DNA of 64,000 nucleotides, from positions 62,001-126,000 of the forward strand of contig PCDI01000019.1 of NCBI GenBank assembly GCA_002778195.1, read 5' to 3'. The position numbers and the translations under genes are program-made. The notes under the pieces were generated by a model that was given only the letters and a program-made list of their open reading frames with translations, ran no database searches and was not told the origin of the DNA. Shown here piece by piece: positions 20,076 to 31,085 of this stretch (its first letter is position 1; each line of letters begins with the position of its first letter). The stretch comes from Raffaelea ambrosiae. Its lineage: Eukaryota; Ascomycota; Sordariomycetes; Ophiostomatales; Ophiostomataceae.

Positions 20076-22067
20076 CTATCCGAGCAAATCATCCAGTCCG
20101 TTGCTGCCGCCCGATGGCGCAGGCTTCGCTGCCGACGCTGTCGAGCTCGATGTCGGCGCCGCTCCCCAGATCGCTGCCTGGCTCTTCTCCTGCGCCAGCT
20201 GGCCCATCGACGGGCCCTGCGTCGGCGTGCCCGTCTTCTTGATGCCCGTGCTGGCCGCCGACCACAACGAGCCGAAAGCGTCGCCGCCCGCGCTGCTGCT
20301 GCTGGCCGCCGGCTTGGCCGCACTGGCCGTCGTCGTGCTCGGAATCACGGGCCGAAGAGCAGCCATCCCCGCGGTCGTCGTGCTGCTGCTGCTGCTCTTG
20401 GAGGCGGCCGTGGTGGTCGACATGGATGCCGGGAACACAGACGTCGTCGTCGACTGGGGGAACACGGACGTGGTGGTTGTTCCTCCAGGCGCTGAGGGAT
20501 TGGCCGAGGCCTGCACGGACTGGTAGTAGTTGGGCTGCGTCGGCTGGTAGCTGGTCTTTGGTGCCTGTGCCGTCGTCGCGTGGAAGGCCGAGTAGTTGGC
20601 CCCCGACGACGTGGCGGTGCTGCCCGTGACGGCAGGCGAGATCGACGACAGGCTGACCATGCCCGACAGGTTGGCCTGTTGCGGCGCCGACACGGGCTGC
20701 GGGGCGGCAAACTGCGCGCCGCCGGCATTGGACGTCGTCAGCGGCGGGCTGCCAAGAGACAGGCCGGCCAGGACATTGGCGCTCGAAGCGGCAGCAGTAG
20801 TAGGGGCTGGTGCTGCCGACTGGAAGTCGTCAAAGTCGTCGTCGTCGTCATTGTTGTTAGCGGCGGCCGATGAAGACGTGGCCGCAACGGCCGGTGCCAA
20901 AGACGGAGCACTCGATGTCGGCTCGTCAAACGAAAACAGGTCGACCTCGGGCGCCTTTTTCTTCGGTGCCGCTGCTGCTGGAGCCGCCCGCTTGCCGTTG
21001 CTGCTGGAGCTACCGCTGCCGCCGCCGCCGCCGCCGGTGGTCCGCCGCACGCCGGCTCTAGCCGCCGCGGACGAAGAAGAAGCCGTGGTCGTTGTCCGAG
21101 CAGGCCGCTCGCCCTCGTCGAACTCGTCGTATTCTTCAAACTTGTCGGCGCGCGAGCCGCCACCACCGCCACCACCAACACCGTATTCGCTGGTCTGGCC
21201 GCCGAAGCCGCCGCCGTCACCATAGACGCCGCCCGAATAGCCGCCAAAGTTGGCGTTGCCGCCAGAGGAAGAAGATCCGCCGATGCCGCCGCCGCTGCCG
21301 CCGTAGCCCAAAGACTCGCTGCCGAAGCCACCGTACCGGCCGCCGCTGCTTCCGGACGAAAAGCCCGACGAAAAGCCGCCGCCGCCGCTGCCTCCCTCGA
21401 CACCGGTAAACTTGGCCTTGTTGGCGCGGGCCTTTTTCCGTTCGGAGCGGATGCGGTCCACGTCGCTCAAAAGCTCGGCGAGCTCCTTGGCGCGGTTGCG
21501 GACGTTGATGCCCTGGTCCTTGCCGTTCTGGTCGATGTAGTGGAACTGGCGGAGCATCTTGAGGAGGGTGAGGTGGGAGCGGGCGTCGTCGATGACGCGT
21601 TCGGAGCCGTGCTTGATGAGGAACTCGAGCAGCTGGAGGGCTTTGTATATTTGGCGCCACTCCTCGGCGGCCTTTTCGGTGAAGCGGCGGTAGATCATGG
21701 GCATGATCTCGTTGAGGGTTTGGCTGGGCGGAGGAGTTAGACGGCGAACACGAGCAGTACAACGGGCAGCATAACGAGCACTCCAAAAAAAACTAGCATC
21801 TCGACAGGACGGCTTACTAGTTGAACGTGCCATTGGCGATTTCTTGCATCAGCGTGGACGATGCACCCCATGGCTCGTTGTTGGTAGCCTCCCGGACCTT
21901 GGCCTCCATCTCGGTGTAGTTCATCACGGCTGTCTGGTCAGAAGAAGAAGAGCACTGCAGTGTAGACGACAGCAAAGGGGCTCACCATTTTGAACCTTGC
22001 GCACACTGGCCTTGAGATCGTACAAGGTCAGGTTGGACACCTGGTCCTTCAGGCTGTTGAAGTCCAT
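20076..22067 (-). CDS. ENT3: ENTH-domain epsin, Ent3 type, 613 aa
   Basis: Exons 22067-21986, 21929-21818 and 21723-20076; introns of 56 and 94 nt (GTGAGC...ACAG, GTAAGC...CCAG; phases 1 and 2). Residues 1-150 are an ENTH domain with near-invariant blocks: NYTEMEAKVREATNNEPWGA, TLNEIMPMIYRRFTEKAAEE, WRQIYKALQLLEFLIKHGSE, FHYIDQNGKDQGINVRNRAK. This NEPWG-containing pattern is that of yeast Ent3/Ent5-class epsins, which bind PI(3,5)P2/PI4P and clathrin adaptors at the trans-Golgi and endosomes, rather than the plasma-membrane Ent1/2. The rest is disordered: a Gly/Ser-rich linker, acidic patches (FDEPTS, DDDDDFDDFQSA), Pro/Gln stretches, and a C-terminus ending GLDDLLG, a typical adaptor/clathrin box-like end. 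No ubiquitin-interacting motif was noticed. Confidence 0.93.
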
Positions 22068-23978
22068 GGCGGCAGACAAATGCAGACAATCGGAGGCGAC
22101 TGGTCGGATGAGTAGGAATCTGCGGAATCAATTGAGGGCACGGTGGCCGAGATGGTGGAAAACTCCCTGGCGGGCCGACGAAAGAAGTGGCGGGCTTGAA
22201 CGATCGCGGAGATGTGCACACGAAACGGCCAGAAAGCAGCAGATGGGACTGGGGCCAGCACATTGCAGCCAACCCCTGGACCAACGAGTCGCCGATCGGG
22301 ATGGGTTACATAATGGGGTCATGTGCACTGGCACGTGATAGATCTACAGGTGTAAAACGGACAAAGTGGTGTGCAACGGACAAAGAGAAGAACATGGCGG
22401 CCCAAGGAAGTCGGCAGTGGGAAACAATTGCAATGTTGAGTAGCCAGACAGAGCAGAAAGACAGAAATCGCAATGCCCAACGAACGTATTCTTCTATCTG
22501 TCCAAATGCATATACTTTGCGCGGCCCTGGACACCCATTTCCACCGTCCTCCCTCCCTCCTTGTGGCCTGAGGCCAAAAGTCCGGCTTGGGCGGGTCCCC
22601 TGGCGGTCTCCTAGCAAGCAAAATTTCTTAGGGCGCCCAGCTTCATGAGCTTTTTTGGTGAAGGTCTTTGATTTCCAACCAGGCTTGTCTGCGTTTTACT
22701 GTCCCGGTATCCCCTCTCTTGAGCTCCTGTTTTCCGTCCGAAGCTGTACGCTTTTCTACTCTGTCGTTTTCCGTCAAAAAAGGTGCGTATTGCGAGACTG
22801 TTGTGCAATTTCTCTGGGTTTCTTTTCAAGTCCGTCATCGTCAAACGAGCTGCTTGGGAAGCTGGGAAGCTGGGAAGCTCGGCAGCTCTCCGCCAGGCAC
22901 AGTTTGCACAGCTCTGTCTGGTTTGCAGTCCCTGGATGCTGGCTTCTTCGTCTTCTCCCGTCTCCTGTTTCTTGTCTCCTCTCGTCTCTCTCCCTCTTCA
23001 CTCGTCCCTCTTCCGTGTCCCCTACATTCCCGAGCCATTGCGTGACACGTTCATGACAGCTCGGGAACAAGCCCAACCCCCCCTCTGTCCACACACCTTC
23101 CTCGCAAACCTTGTGCTGGCCAATGGTGTGTTGGCCTGCAGCTCTTCCAAGTACTTGGAAGATGTACACGGTAAGCGAGGAGGGGCTCGTGTTGGCCAAC
23201 CCCCCTGCTGGAAAGATCACCATCAAGAGACAGGAGGGGAGAAGTCCGTCCAGAGAGGATGCAACTGGGGTTGTGCTGTCTGGCTGTCTCTGTCGGTCTG
23301 GCTATCTGGGCCGCATCTCAGAGCCGGATATGGTGTGCTCGAGCTTCAATCCACCCCCTCTCCATTCTCGGCTCTCTCACTCCTCCTCCTCTTTTGCCCC
23401 CCCACCCCCCCCTTCTCTCCTGAAACGCGCAGACCGAGCCAATGCTAGCTGGGCAGTGTCTCTGCGCCAAACCCCTCCTCTGGCTTCTGGCCTGGCTGGT
23501 GGCCTCCCTGGTGTCTCTCCTGGTGTGTCTCCTGGTCCGCTTTCCTGCAAGCCTCTTACACGGCCTTCCTGCAAGTTGGCATCCCTGAAAACCAGGCCAG
23601 TTCAGCTCACACAGAAGCTTACTCTGGGAGGTCCAAGCGGGGTCCCTTTCCTCCGGGAGGAGGAGGAGACCAGAACCACCGAGAAGGAGAGTACCCGCCC
23701 TGGCAGTCCGAGGCGGTTCGTTCGATGATGACGGAAGACGATCGCGGATGGCGGACGTGGTTGGCTAGCGGGCTAGTGGCTGTGGGGGGTGGAAGGGGTG
23801 GCCCTGCCGCCCTGCCTGGGCTAACGCGTGGCGGATGATTACCCCTCCAACGCACTTGGCTCTGGGAGTTTTTAGGCCAACCGAATTAAATTAATTCGAA
23901 AAACAACTAACAAAAAACAGGCCCCCAAAAAAGCACGAGAACCCACCGAAGCACCCACCCACCCTACCAGAAGGCACC
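22068..23978. other. 1.9-kb divergent intergenic region between the epsin and cyclophilin genes
   Basis: Pyrimidine-rich on the plus strand from about 22930 to 23430, as in many promoters of this genome. It contains three tandem GGGAAGCT units at 22856-22880 and three TCTCCTGGTG-like units at about 23510-23543. No supported gene; many small overlapping ORFs. Confidence 0.5.
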
Positions 23979-25175
23979 ATGAATCCACTGGCTTCCACGC
24001 TCCGACCCCTCCTACCCCGCCAGGTCCCTATTTGTGCTGGCCCAGCTGCCCCTCGATTGTTTTCGTCTTTTGTCTCCTCTTCCTTTTCTTCTTCTTCTTC
24101 ATCCCCTCTGCGAGCTTCTTCTCGATCTTTCATCCAGCAATCGCCTCTGAACGTGTCCTTTACCCGCAGCTTCTCAGCAACCACCGCCAGAATGTCTAAC
24201 GTGTAAGTGATAAGTGTGAATCAAGCTTTCAAAAGCTTCAGCTTTCTTCTGTTTATACTTTTTCACGATGGGTTTGGAACTTGCTCCAAGCTGTTTTTGT
24301 TTTCTGCACTTCTCCAATCCCCCTCCCCTCCTTCCGAGCTTGCCCTAACGTCTTCAGCTACTTCGATATTGAGTGGGAGGGCCCGGTCCTCGACTCCAAC
24401 TACAAGCCCACCAGCTCCGTCCAGGCTCAGTCCGGCCGCATCCTCTTCAAGCTCTTCGACGACGTCGTCCCCAAGACTGCCGAGAACTTCCGGGAGCTCT
24501 CCAAGCGCGAGAAGGGCCAGGGCTACGTTGGCTCCTCCTTCCACCGTGTCATCCCCGACTTCATGCTCCAGGGTGGTGACTTCACCCGCGGCAATGTACG
24601 ACAAGATCCCACGAGACCTCTATACTCTTTTGTCATCCAGCTTCATTGTACTGACCTGACCTCCAGGGCACTGGTGGCCGCTCCATCTACGGCGAGAAGT
24701 TCCCTGACGAGAACTTCAAGCTGAAGCACGACCGCCCCTTCCTGCTGTCCATGGCCAACGCTGGTCCCAACACGTGAGTATTCTTCCTTTCTCCATTCCT
24801 ACTCAATTCCTCTTCTGTTCCTCTGTTCCGCCATCAGTTGAACCAATTCACCATTGAATGCTTGGAATCAATCCAATTGCCATCCCTGCCCATCTTTACC
24901 TCCTTTTCACCATCCAGGCCAGGCTCTGTTTTCTCCAATTCAAACTTCCACACATTCAACCCAGTTCCTCTCTAACCCCATGCAGCAACGGCTCCCAGTT
25001 CTTTGTCACCACGGTCCTCACCCCGTGGCTGGATGGCAAGCACGTCGTCTTCGGCGAGGCCGTCGGCGCCGACTCCCAGAGGGTCATCAAGTCGATCGAG
25101 GCTGCCGGCTCCAGCCCCAGCGGCACCATCCGGTACTCCAAGAAGCCCACCATTGTCAAGTCTGGTGTTGTCTAA
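23979..25175 (+). CDS. Cyclophilin (peptidyl-prolyl cis-trans isomerase) with mitochondrial presequence and internal start, 252 aa
   Basis: Exons 23979-24202, 24358-24595, 24667-24773 and 24986-25175 (phases 2, 0, 2). The cyclophilin domain covers residues 75-252: VYFDIEWEGP, GSSFHRVIPDFMLQGGDFT (catalytic Arg of FHRVIP, and FMLQGGD), LLSMANAGPNTNGSQFFVTT and WLDGKHVVFGE are the standard active-site blocks. Residues 1-71 are rich in Ser, Arg and Leu with almost no acidic residues, a typical mitochondrial targeting presequence. An internal ATG at 24192 (Met72, in AGAATGTC) starts a standard 181-aa cytosolic form. In Neurospora crassa one gene is known to give both mitochondrial and cytosolic cyclophilin (the cyclosporin A receptor), so the same arrangement is expected here. 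Chaperone and protein-folding role. Confidence 0.94.
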
Positions 25176-25852
25176 ACAGTCCCACTTTTGACCCAGGTGT
25201 GTGCAAAATATGGGGGTTGTCATGACAAAATGACAAAAAAAAAAAAATCCACGGTGGAAAATTTCATACAAAAAAAAAATTTGGAGTGGAGCAATAAAAG
25301 AGAAGGATTGGTCAACACACGATCTCAATGTTTGGCCAGTGAGCGAGCAATACGACATGGAGCAAGGGGAAGAGCCAAAAAAAATCACATTTAGCTTACT
25401 ATGTACTATCTCTGGTTTCCCATTTTTTTTCTTACCCAAAAAAAAGGAAGAACCATGAAAATATAACACACCCCGCAAAGACCCAATGTGGTTTCCATAC
25501 GCATTGCGGCGCTTTTCAAGGCGAGCTCTTGAGCTTCCCTGAACAACATCTTGACCTGACTCTGTGAACTCGTAGCACGACAATGTAGTGTGTGGCCACA
25601 CGTAAAACCCCATTGTTGACAGCTGTCAAGACAAGCAACTCGCATGAACTCACCTGTCCTCTTCCAAACTCACTTTGCCATGTGTCCCATGTTACTTTCC
25701 CATACCTGGTAATGCTATTGCTGTATGCTCTATCCATTGAACGCCGGTTATTATGCTACAGTGTACAATGGTGCTTTCCACATTCCCACAAAACACATAC
25801 GGTGTAACTATGCCCTACACCCATTACAAACTTTTCCCCTTGTACTCCTCTA
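25176..25852. other. Intergenic between convergent cyclophilin and RPC34 genes
   Basis: AT-richer DNA with A runs at 25238-25248 and 25271-25280. It fits as two facing 3' untranslated regions. No gene seen. Confidence 0.5.
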
Positions 25853-27244
25853 CTACTCAAACACCTCCATACCCTCGCCCTGGCCTGCCTGTCCCGGCGG
25901 CGGCGTCTCCTCCAGGCCCAGCCACCGGTTGAAGTATACACAGTTGGCCGGGCTCACCGGGCCGCCGTCGTCGCACAGGTCGAACACGGGACACATCCCA
26001 CACGGCGTTTCCGTGAAGCCGTTGTTCAGCGGCGGTGCACCCTTGGGCCCACGCTGTGGAGGACCGGCGGCGGCGGCGGCGGCGGCGTCTCCCCCCGCTC
26101 CTCCACTTCCGGTGGTAGCATTCTCCTCGTCGTCCAGCGCCGGTGCCGCTCCCAACCGGGCCGCGTTCAGCACGCGGTACCCCGTGTCGTGTGTGCCGGG
26201 TAGCCGCACCGGCTCCAGCAGCCCGTCGTACACCAGCACGTCCACCAGCTGCTGGATGTCCGACTCGCCCAGCGTCGTGTTGTTCGTCACCTCGGCCTGC
26301 TCGATAAACTCGGCAATCTGACGCACCGTCGGGTAGCCCGTGTACCCGACCGGCATGGGGAGGTAGACCTCGTGGAGCTGTCGGCCGCGGCGGTGGTGGT
26401 GGTGGTTGTGGTGCCGTGTCTGGGCAGCCGATTTGCGGTGTGGTGGGAGCCCATGGCCGTTGGCCTGGGCGTCTTCGCCCGTCGACAGAGCATCGGCGCC
26501 CCGCTTGCGTCCTCTAGCTGCTGCTGCTGCTGCTGCTGCTGCTGTCGTTGCTGCTCCTGACGCACTGTCTGTCGAGTCCACTGTGCCGCCTCGCACGACG
26601 CCCTTCTTTGGCTGCCTGGCCGTCGGAGCGGCGGCGTGGCGGCTTCGGTAGGTGCTCCGCTGCTGGATGGCGCTGAAGACCAGCTTCTGCAGCACGTCGA
26701 TGAAGGCCTCGTCCAGGGTCGAGTCCGTGTACCACGGCCCGCCGGTGGCCCGGTCGGACGGCCGCAGCGTCGCCTTGATGTACATTTTCTTGCCAATGTT
26801 TTCGACGCTCTTCATGTCCCGGATGTAGCCCTTGGTTTCCAAGAACTTGAGACACTGCTTGAGCACAGACTCGTGCATGTTCAGCCGCAGCTTGAGGCTG
26901 CGCGCCCAGATGCCGTCGGCGCCGGCATCGTCAATCAGCTCGTACACCATGATCTGGTCCTGGTTGAGCTGCTTGTACTTTTGCGCGTCGATCGCCGGGC
27001 GGTAGCGCCAGCAGAGGCCTGCGCGGGCATCTTGCATGGACCGAAAGAGAAACTCTTGGCACAGGGCCTGGATGATGCGGACGAGCGTTTGCAGGTTGTT
27101 GTCGGGGACGATGCCGAGGTCGAGGAGCTCCTTTTGGCTCCAGAGGCGGCCCTCGGAGCCATTTTCGACGACGGCCTGGTACAGGGCATCCTTGATGAGG
27201 TCGAACTTGGAAGAGTCTTCGCTGGCGGAGCGGGAGGAAGCCAT
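25853..27244 (-). CDS. RPC34: RNA polymerase III subunit RPC6/Rpc34, 463 aa
   Basis: Single exon, ATG at 27244. Tandem winged helices are visible: FDLIKDALYQAVVENGSEGR to LVRIIQALCQEFLF, then YELIDDAGADGIWARSLKLR to LKFLETKGYIRDMKSVEN, matching the RPC34/RPC39 family. The C-terminus carries CGMCPVFDLC...SPANC (Cys415, 418, 424, 435), the family's cysteine motif that binds a 4Fe-4S cluster in the human homologue. The subunit belongs to the RPC3-RPC6-RPC7 heterotrimer that helps open promoters and bind TFIIIB. A low-complexity insert between the second winged helix and the C-terminal domain (about residues 225-290, including AATTAAAAAAAARGRK and a His run) is longer than in yeast. Confidence 0.95.
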   Translation of the reverse strand: MASSRSASEDSSKFDLIKDALYQAVVENGSEGRLWSQKELLDLGIVPDNNLQTLVRIIQALCQEFLFRSMQDARAGLCWRYRPAIDAQKYKQLNQDQIMVYELIDDAGADGIWARSLKLRLNMHESVLKQCLKFLETKGYIRDMKSVENIGKKMYIKATLRPSDRATGGPWYTDSTLDEAFIDVLQKLVFSAIQQRSTYRSRHAAAPTARQPKKGVVRGGTVDSTDSASGAATTAAAAAAAAARGRKRGADALSTGEDAQANGHGLPPHRKSAAQTRHHNHHHHRRGRQLHEVYLPMPVGYTGYPTVRQIAEFIEQAEVTNNTTLGESDIQQLVDVLVYDGLLEPVRLPGTHDTGYRVLNAARLGAAPALDDEENATTGSGGAGGDAAAAAAAGPPQRGPKGAPPLNNGFTETPCGMCPVFDLCDDGGPVSPANCVYFNRWLGLEETPPPGQAGQGEGMEVFE

Positions 27245-27837
27245 TGCGGGAGGAGAGCCGGACAGGAGAAACCTGTCGTCGTGTTCGTAAAAGAGCTAGA
27301 TTTTATAGATTGGCCGTGTTTGTCCGTGAGGGAGGTAGGGTCCTTTGTTCAGTTCGAGGGAATGACGGGTGAAATAAAATACATAAATATGGATACAGAG
27401 CACGTGAAAGAATTCGGGTATATAGAGTTGTGCAGAAAAAAAAGCCCTTTCCTTGGTCAAGGCTGGCGGGCTGGAAGGCTGTGAAGAACAGAGTCAGAAA
27501 AATGATTCAGTCGGCGAACACCAATAGTTTTTTCGGGGGGCACTGAACTTTTTTTTTCTGCCAGGCACCCAAACCGTCAGCCTACCCCAACCCCGCCAAA
27601 TCGTCAAATCTAGAAGCCCCATGATTGGCCAATGATCGACTCTTAGTGAACGCAGCAGCACTCACCGCCTGCCTAATTTGAACGTGAAAGGCAGATAAGA
27701 CGATCTTACAGCCGACGAAAAGTTCACGAGAAACTTCATTGCAAGACAAACCACTCGGCCAAAATTGGCATTTTCTACGAAACTTGCATTGTCGCCTGCG
27801 TATCTGTCTGTAAAGAGTCACTTTTTTTTTTCCAGGC
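27245..27837. promoter_or_regulatory. Divergent promoter region of RPC34 and dihydroorotase
   Basis: 593 bp shared upstream DNA. It contains a CACGTG E-box at about 27400, and a TTTTTTTTTCCAG acceptor-like sequence ending at 27835, just before the dihydroorotase ATG at 27838, so a 5' UTR intron is possible. No gene. Confidence 0.45.
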
Positions 27838-29487
27838 ATGGACTTGAAAACAACACAGCGGTTGGAGCTGCCGCCCTCGGCGGACATGCACATCCATCTG
27901 CGGCAAGGCGACATGATGAAGGCGATGGCCCCGACTGTGGCCCAGGGTGGTGTGGACACTGCTTTTGTGTGAGCTGATTTCTCTCCCTGGATCTCGGTTA
28001 CCAACATACTAACAAGTGATAGGATGCCGAATCTGGTTCGTCGGCCTCGATTCCTACCTGGTTGCGTGAGCCTTGGCTAACATGTGGCTTAGGTGCCGCC
28101 TCTTACAACTGTCGAAAGGGCAAGTCTTTTTTTTTAATTTTAAATAATAGCATGCTATTCTTGTATTTCATATAGCTAACGCAGTCCAGGTTCTTGAATA
28201 CAAGGAGCAGCTGCAGGCCCTTGCACCCGGTGTCAATTTCCTCATGTCTCTTTTCGTATGTCCCCTCTGATCTGTCCTCGTGATCCTTGCCTTATATCTA
28301 ACCTTCCTCCTTTAGCTGCATCCTTCAATCACCCCAGAAGTCATTGCAAAGGCTGCCGAGGCAGGGATTACCGGTGTGAAGCTCTACCCTCAAGGTCTGT
28401 GCCTCGCTTGTGCATTTCTTAGCTTCTCGAAGCCATCGCTGACCCTACCGAATGCAGGCGGCACCACCAACTCCGAGAATGGCGTCTCTGATATGAAGGA
28501 CTTCTACGACACGTTTTCTGCTATGGAGGAGCACGGCATAAGTACGCGTTCCCTGCAAATTGCTGTGCCAGGCACGCAATGACTGACTTCCCAACAGTTC
28601 TCAATATACACGGCGAGGTTCTGGAATCTCTTGCGCCACCCAACACGACCCTGGAGGAGGCCTTCCTGCCCACGCTTAAGAGCCTGCATGAGCGCTTCCC
28701 CAAGCTTCGCATTGTGGTGAGTACTCCTGGTATTCCCAGTGCACGGTTGAGAGCCATACACTCACATCGCACAGCTCGAGCATTGCACCACCGCGGCTGC
28801 CGTGGCTGCTGTCAAGGCCTGCGGCCCGACTGTTGGAGGTACGATTCCAGTATTGCTTGGTGTGGGATGGATGTGCTAACTTTCCGCTCCTCAGCATCAA
28901 TCACTGCCCACCATCTCTACCTCACGAGCGACGATGCCTGCTGCGACCCGTTCGCCTTTTGCAAGCCGATTCCCAAGAAGCCCACGGACCGTGATGTCCT
29001 GATCCAGACCATTGCCGAGGGCAATCCCAAGTTCTTCTTGTTCGTTGCCAATTGCCATTTTTTTTTTTTAGCCTCGCTACGCTCGTTAATATTTCTTCTT
29101 TCTTCTTTCTAACATAAAAACAGTGGCAGTGACAGCGCTCCTCACCCCATCCACAGCAAGACCGACTCCGCCCCTGGCAAGGCCCCGGCTGGTGTCTACA
29201 CCCAGCCTTACGCCACCCAGCTGGTGCTGCTCGGCCTCGAGGAGGGCATCGAGCGCGGCGTCATCAGCGAGGCCGACCTGACCCAGGACAAGCTGGAGGC
29301 CTTCCTCAGCCGCAACGGCCGCCGCTTCTACCAGCTGCCCGAGACACCTGCCAGCGGCAGGAAGATTGTTCTGGAGCGCAAAGGCGAGAAGATCCCGACC
29401 AGCGTGAAGAGTGCCGACGGGTCGGTCGAGGTGGGTATCTCCAGGGCCGGGACCGAAGTGTTCAGTCTGCGGTGGGAGGATGCATGA
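27838..29487 (+). CDS. URA4: Dihydroorotase (URA4 type), 369 aa, ten exons
   Basis: Exons 27838-27968, 28023-28035, 28093-28123, 28176-28255, 28316-28394, 28458-28541, 28598-28716, 28775-28838, 28895-29039, 29124-29487; the summed frame is intact. It catalyses ring closure of carbamoyl aspartate to dihydroorotate, the third step of UMP synthesis, in the cytosol. Metal and substrate residues are visible: His18 and His20 with Arg22 (DMHIHLRQGD), carbamylated Lys107 (GVKLYPQ), His144 (LNIHGE), His182 (LEHCTT), Asp252 and the FFGSDSAPHP block. Length and pattern match the monofunctional class II (URA4/PyrC) enzymes, as in yeast. Exon 2 is only 13 nt. Two introns use the unusual donor GTTCGT. Intron 9 contains CTCGCTACGCTC, close to the repeat unit of the intron at 1966-2260. 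Confidence 0.94.
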
Positions 29488-31085
29488 GGATGGGCAGGGC
29501 AGGGCAGGGGGATGGTCGAACGAAGATGCGAGTACGATGTTTGGATGACGATGACGAGGATGACAAGCATGAATAGAACGGGCAACCAGGATAGGAGATG
29601 TTGGGAAGGAAGATGCCCGGAGAGGGATGAGGAGTCATGTAACAAAGCAAGAAGACAAAAAGCAAGAACATCGAGCAAACAAGAGAGTCCAAACTCGTAG
29701 AAGCAAAACATGAAACCGCTTGTTCTAGTCGACCATTCGCAAAAGCTCCATGGTCTATGAATGAGCTCAAGTCGTATGCGGAGTCGGCACTTGTGCAAGG
29801 AAGCGTTGTTGAAAGAACGGGAACAGAGGTCGATACAAAAGAATTTGCTACGATTTAAGCATACAGAATTCCCCATGAGGGGACGAGAATTGAGATACTG
29901 GCCCGCATGGGCCATTCTTCATTCTGAGGGACGCATCGTTTCGCCAAAGCAAGATCCAGGCCCGACCCCAGGGGAGGCGGACGATGAAACAGCATGTGCC
30001 GCGTTTGTGCAGCGTCAACCAACAACGGCAGAAGAACGACAAAAGGCGTATCAATTTTGTGTTGTTTGTAGAGGACGGAATTACCCCAGGTCAAGTGGAA
30101 TTCCAACGTCCAGACCAACGACTGTGGCCGTGCCCATATCTGAAGCCTTTTGGTTCTCCTCCAAATTGACAGCCCGATCCCGTATGGGGCAGTTCCTTGA
30201 TTTTCTTACGTTTTTGTGCTTGGGTAGTTTTTTTCCATCTTGTTCTTTTCTCGTATTCCTGCAATGGTAAGCTCCAAAAACGGCGTCTCTCTGATGCGGT
30301 TGATTTGTGACGACTTGAAGTGGACAACGATTTCACAAGCCAACCCGCCACTCGTGCACACAACAAACTCGCAAAACCAAAAAAAAAAACCCGGGAAGAG
30401 TGACTCCCAGCATATCCATGATCTCACGGACCTACTTCGGGCTTGTCTGCCTCTTGTCTGCTCATCCGTTGGGGAGTGTTGAAAATGCCGACTTTGCCAT
30501 TGGTCTGGTTCAGGCAGGCCGCGATCGTCGGCCATAGACAAGAGACATTCACCAAAGGTGACCACGGAGCCTGGGGGAAATCCACACAAGAAAACTTGCC
30601 GGGATGATCTTCACTATAGCTGGCACACCAGCTGCGCTCTCTCCAGAGGAGAATTTGTTGGCCCATGACTGATCTACGCATGGAACCAGACACCTGGCCG
30701 GCTATTCACCTGCATGAAGAAATCCAGACTGGATCTGTTCGCCATGGTGCAGAAACGGAGTCCCCGTGCTTTCATTCTTCTTCCTGTTCTCTCTTTTGCC
30801 CTCTCTTTTGCTTTCCCAGTCCGCTCCGATCTGGGAGGATTTCTCTCGTCTTCTTGGCCTTTTTGTTTCCCTCTTCCCTTCTTCTTTTCTCTTTTTCTTT
30901 CGCCCTCGTCTCGAAGTATCACGAGATTTGGTTGTCTGCCTCGTGTTGTTCTTATTTTTTTTTTCATCTGCCAATTCGAGGGGGTTCTTCTTGTCGCGGA
31001 CCACTCTCCTATACAGAGATACCTCGGATTCACTGCTTCGCCGCCTTCCGAGGAAAGCACATACCATCCACAGCTACGTCGGCAG
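29488..31085. other. 1.6-kb intergenic region
   Basis: Between the dihydroorotase stop and the rhodopsin-domain gene. The last 350 bp are strongly pyrimidine-rich (30775-30970), consistent with a promoter/5' UTR. A plus-strand ORF at 29761-30270 has no recognisable feature. Confidence 0.5.

Noticed and set aside
29761..30270. 169-codon ORF after dihydroorotase
   Set aside because: Low similarity to any protein pattern and overlaps other frames of like length; looks like intergenic DNA.
29488..31085. Possible tRNA or small RNA genes in intergenic gaps, including GGTTCGA-like boxes near 6130, 33930 and 45620
   Set aside because: None of the T-arm-like boxes could be extended to a paired T arm or cloverleaf by eye; a tRNA scan would settle it.
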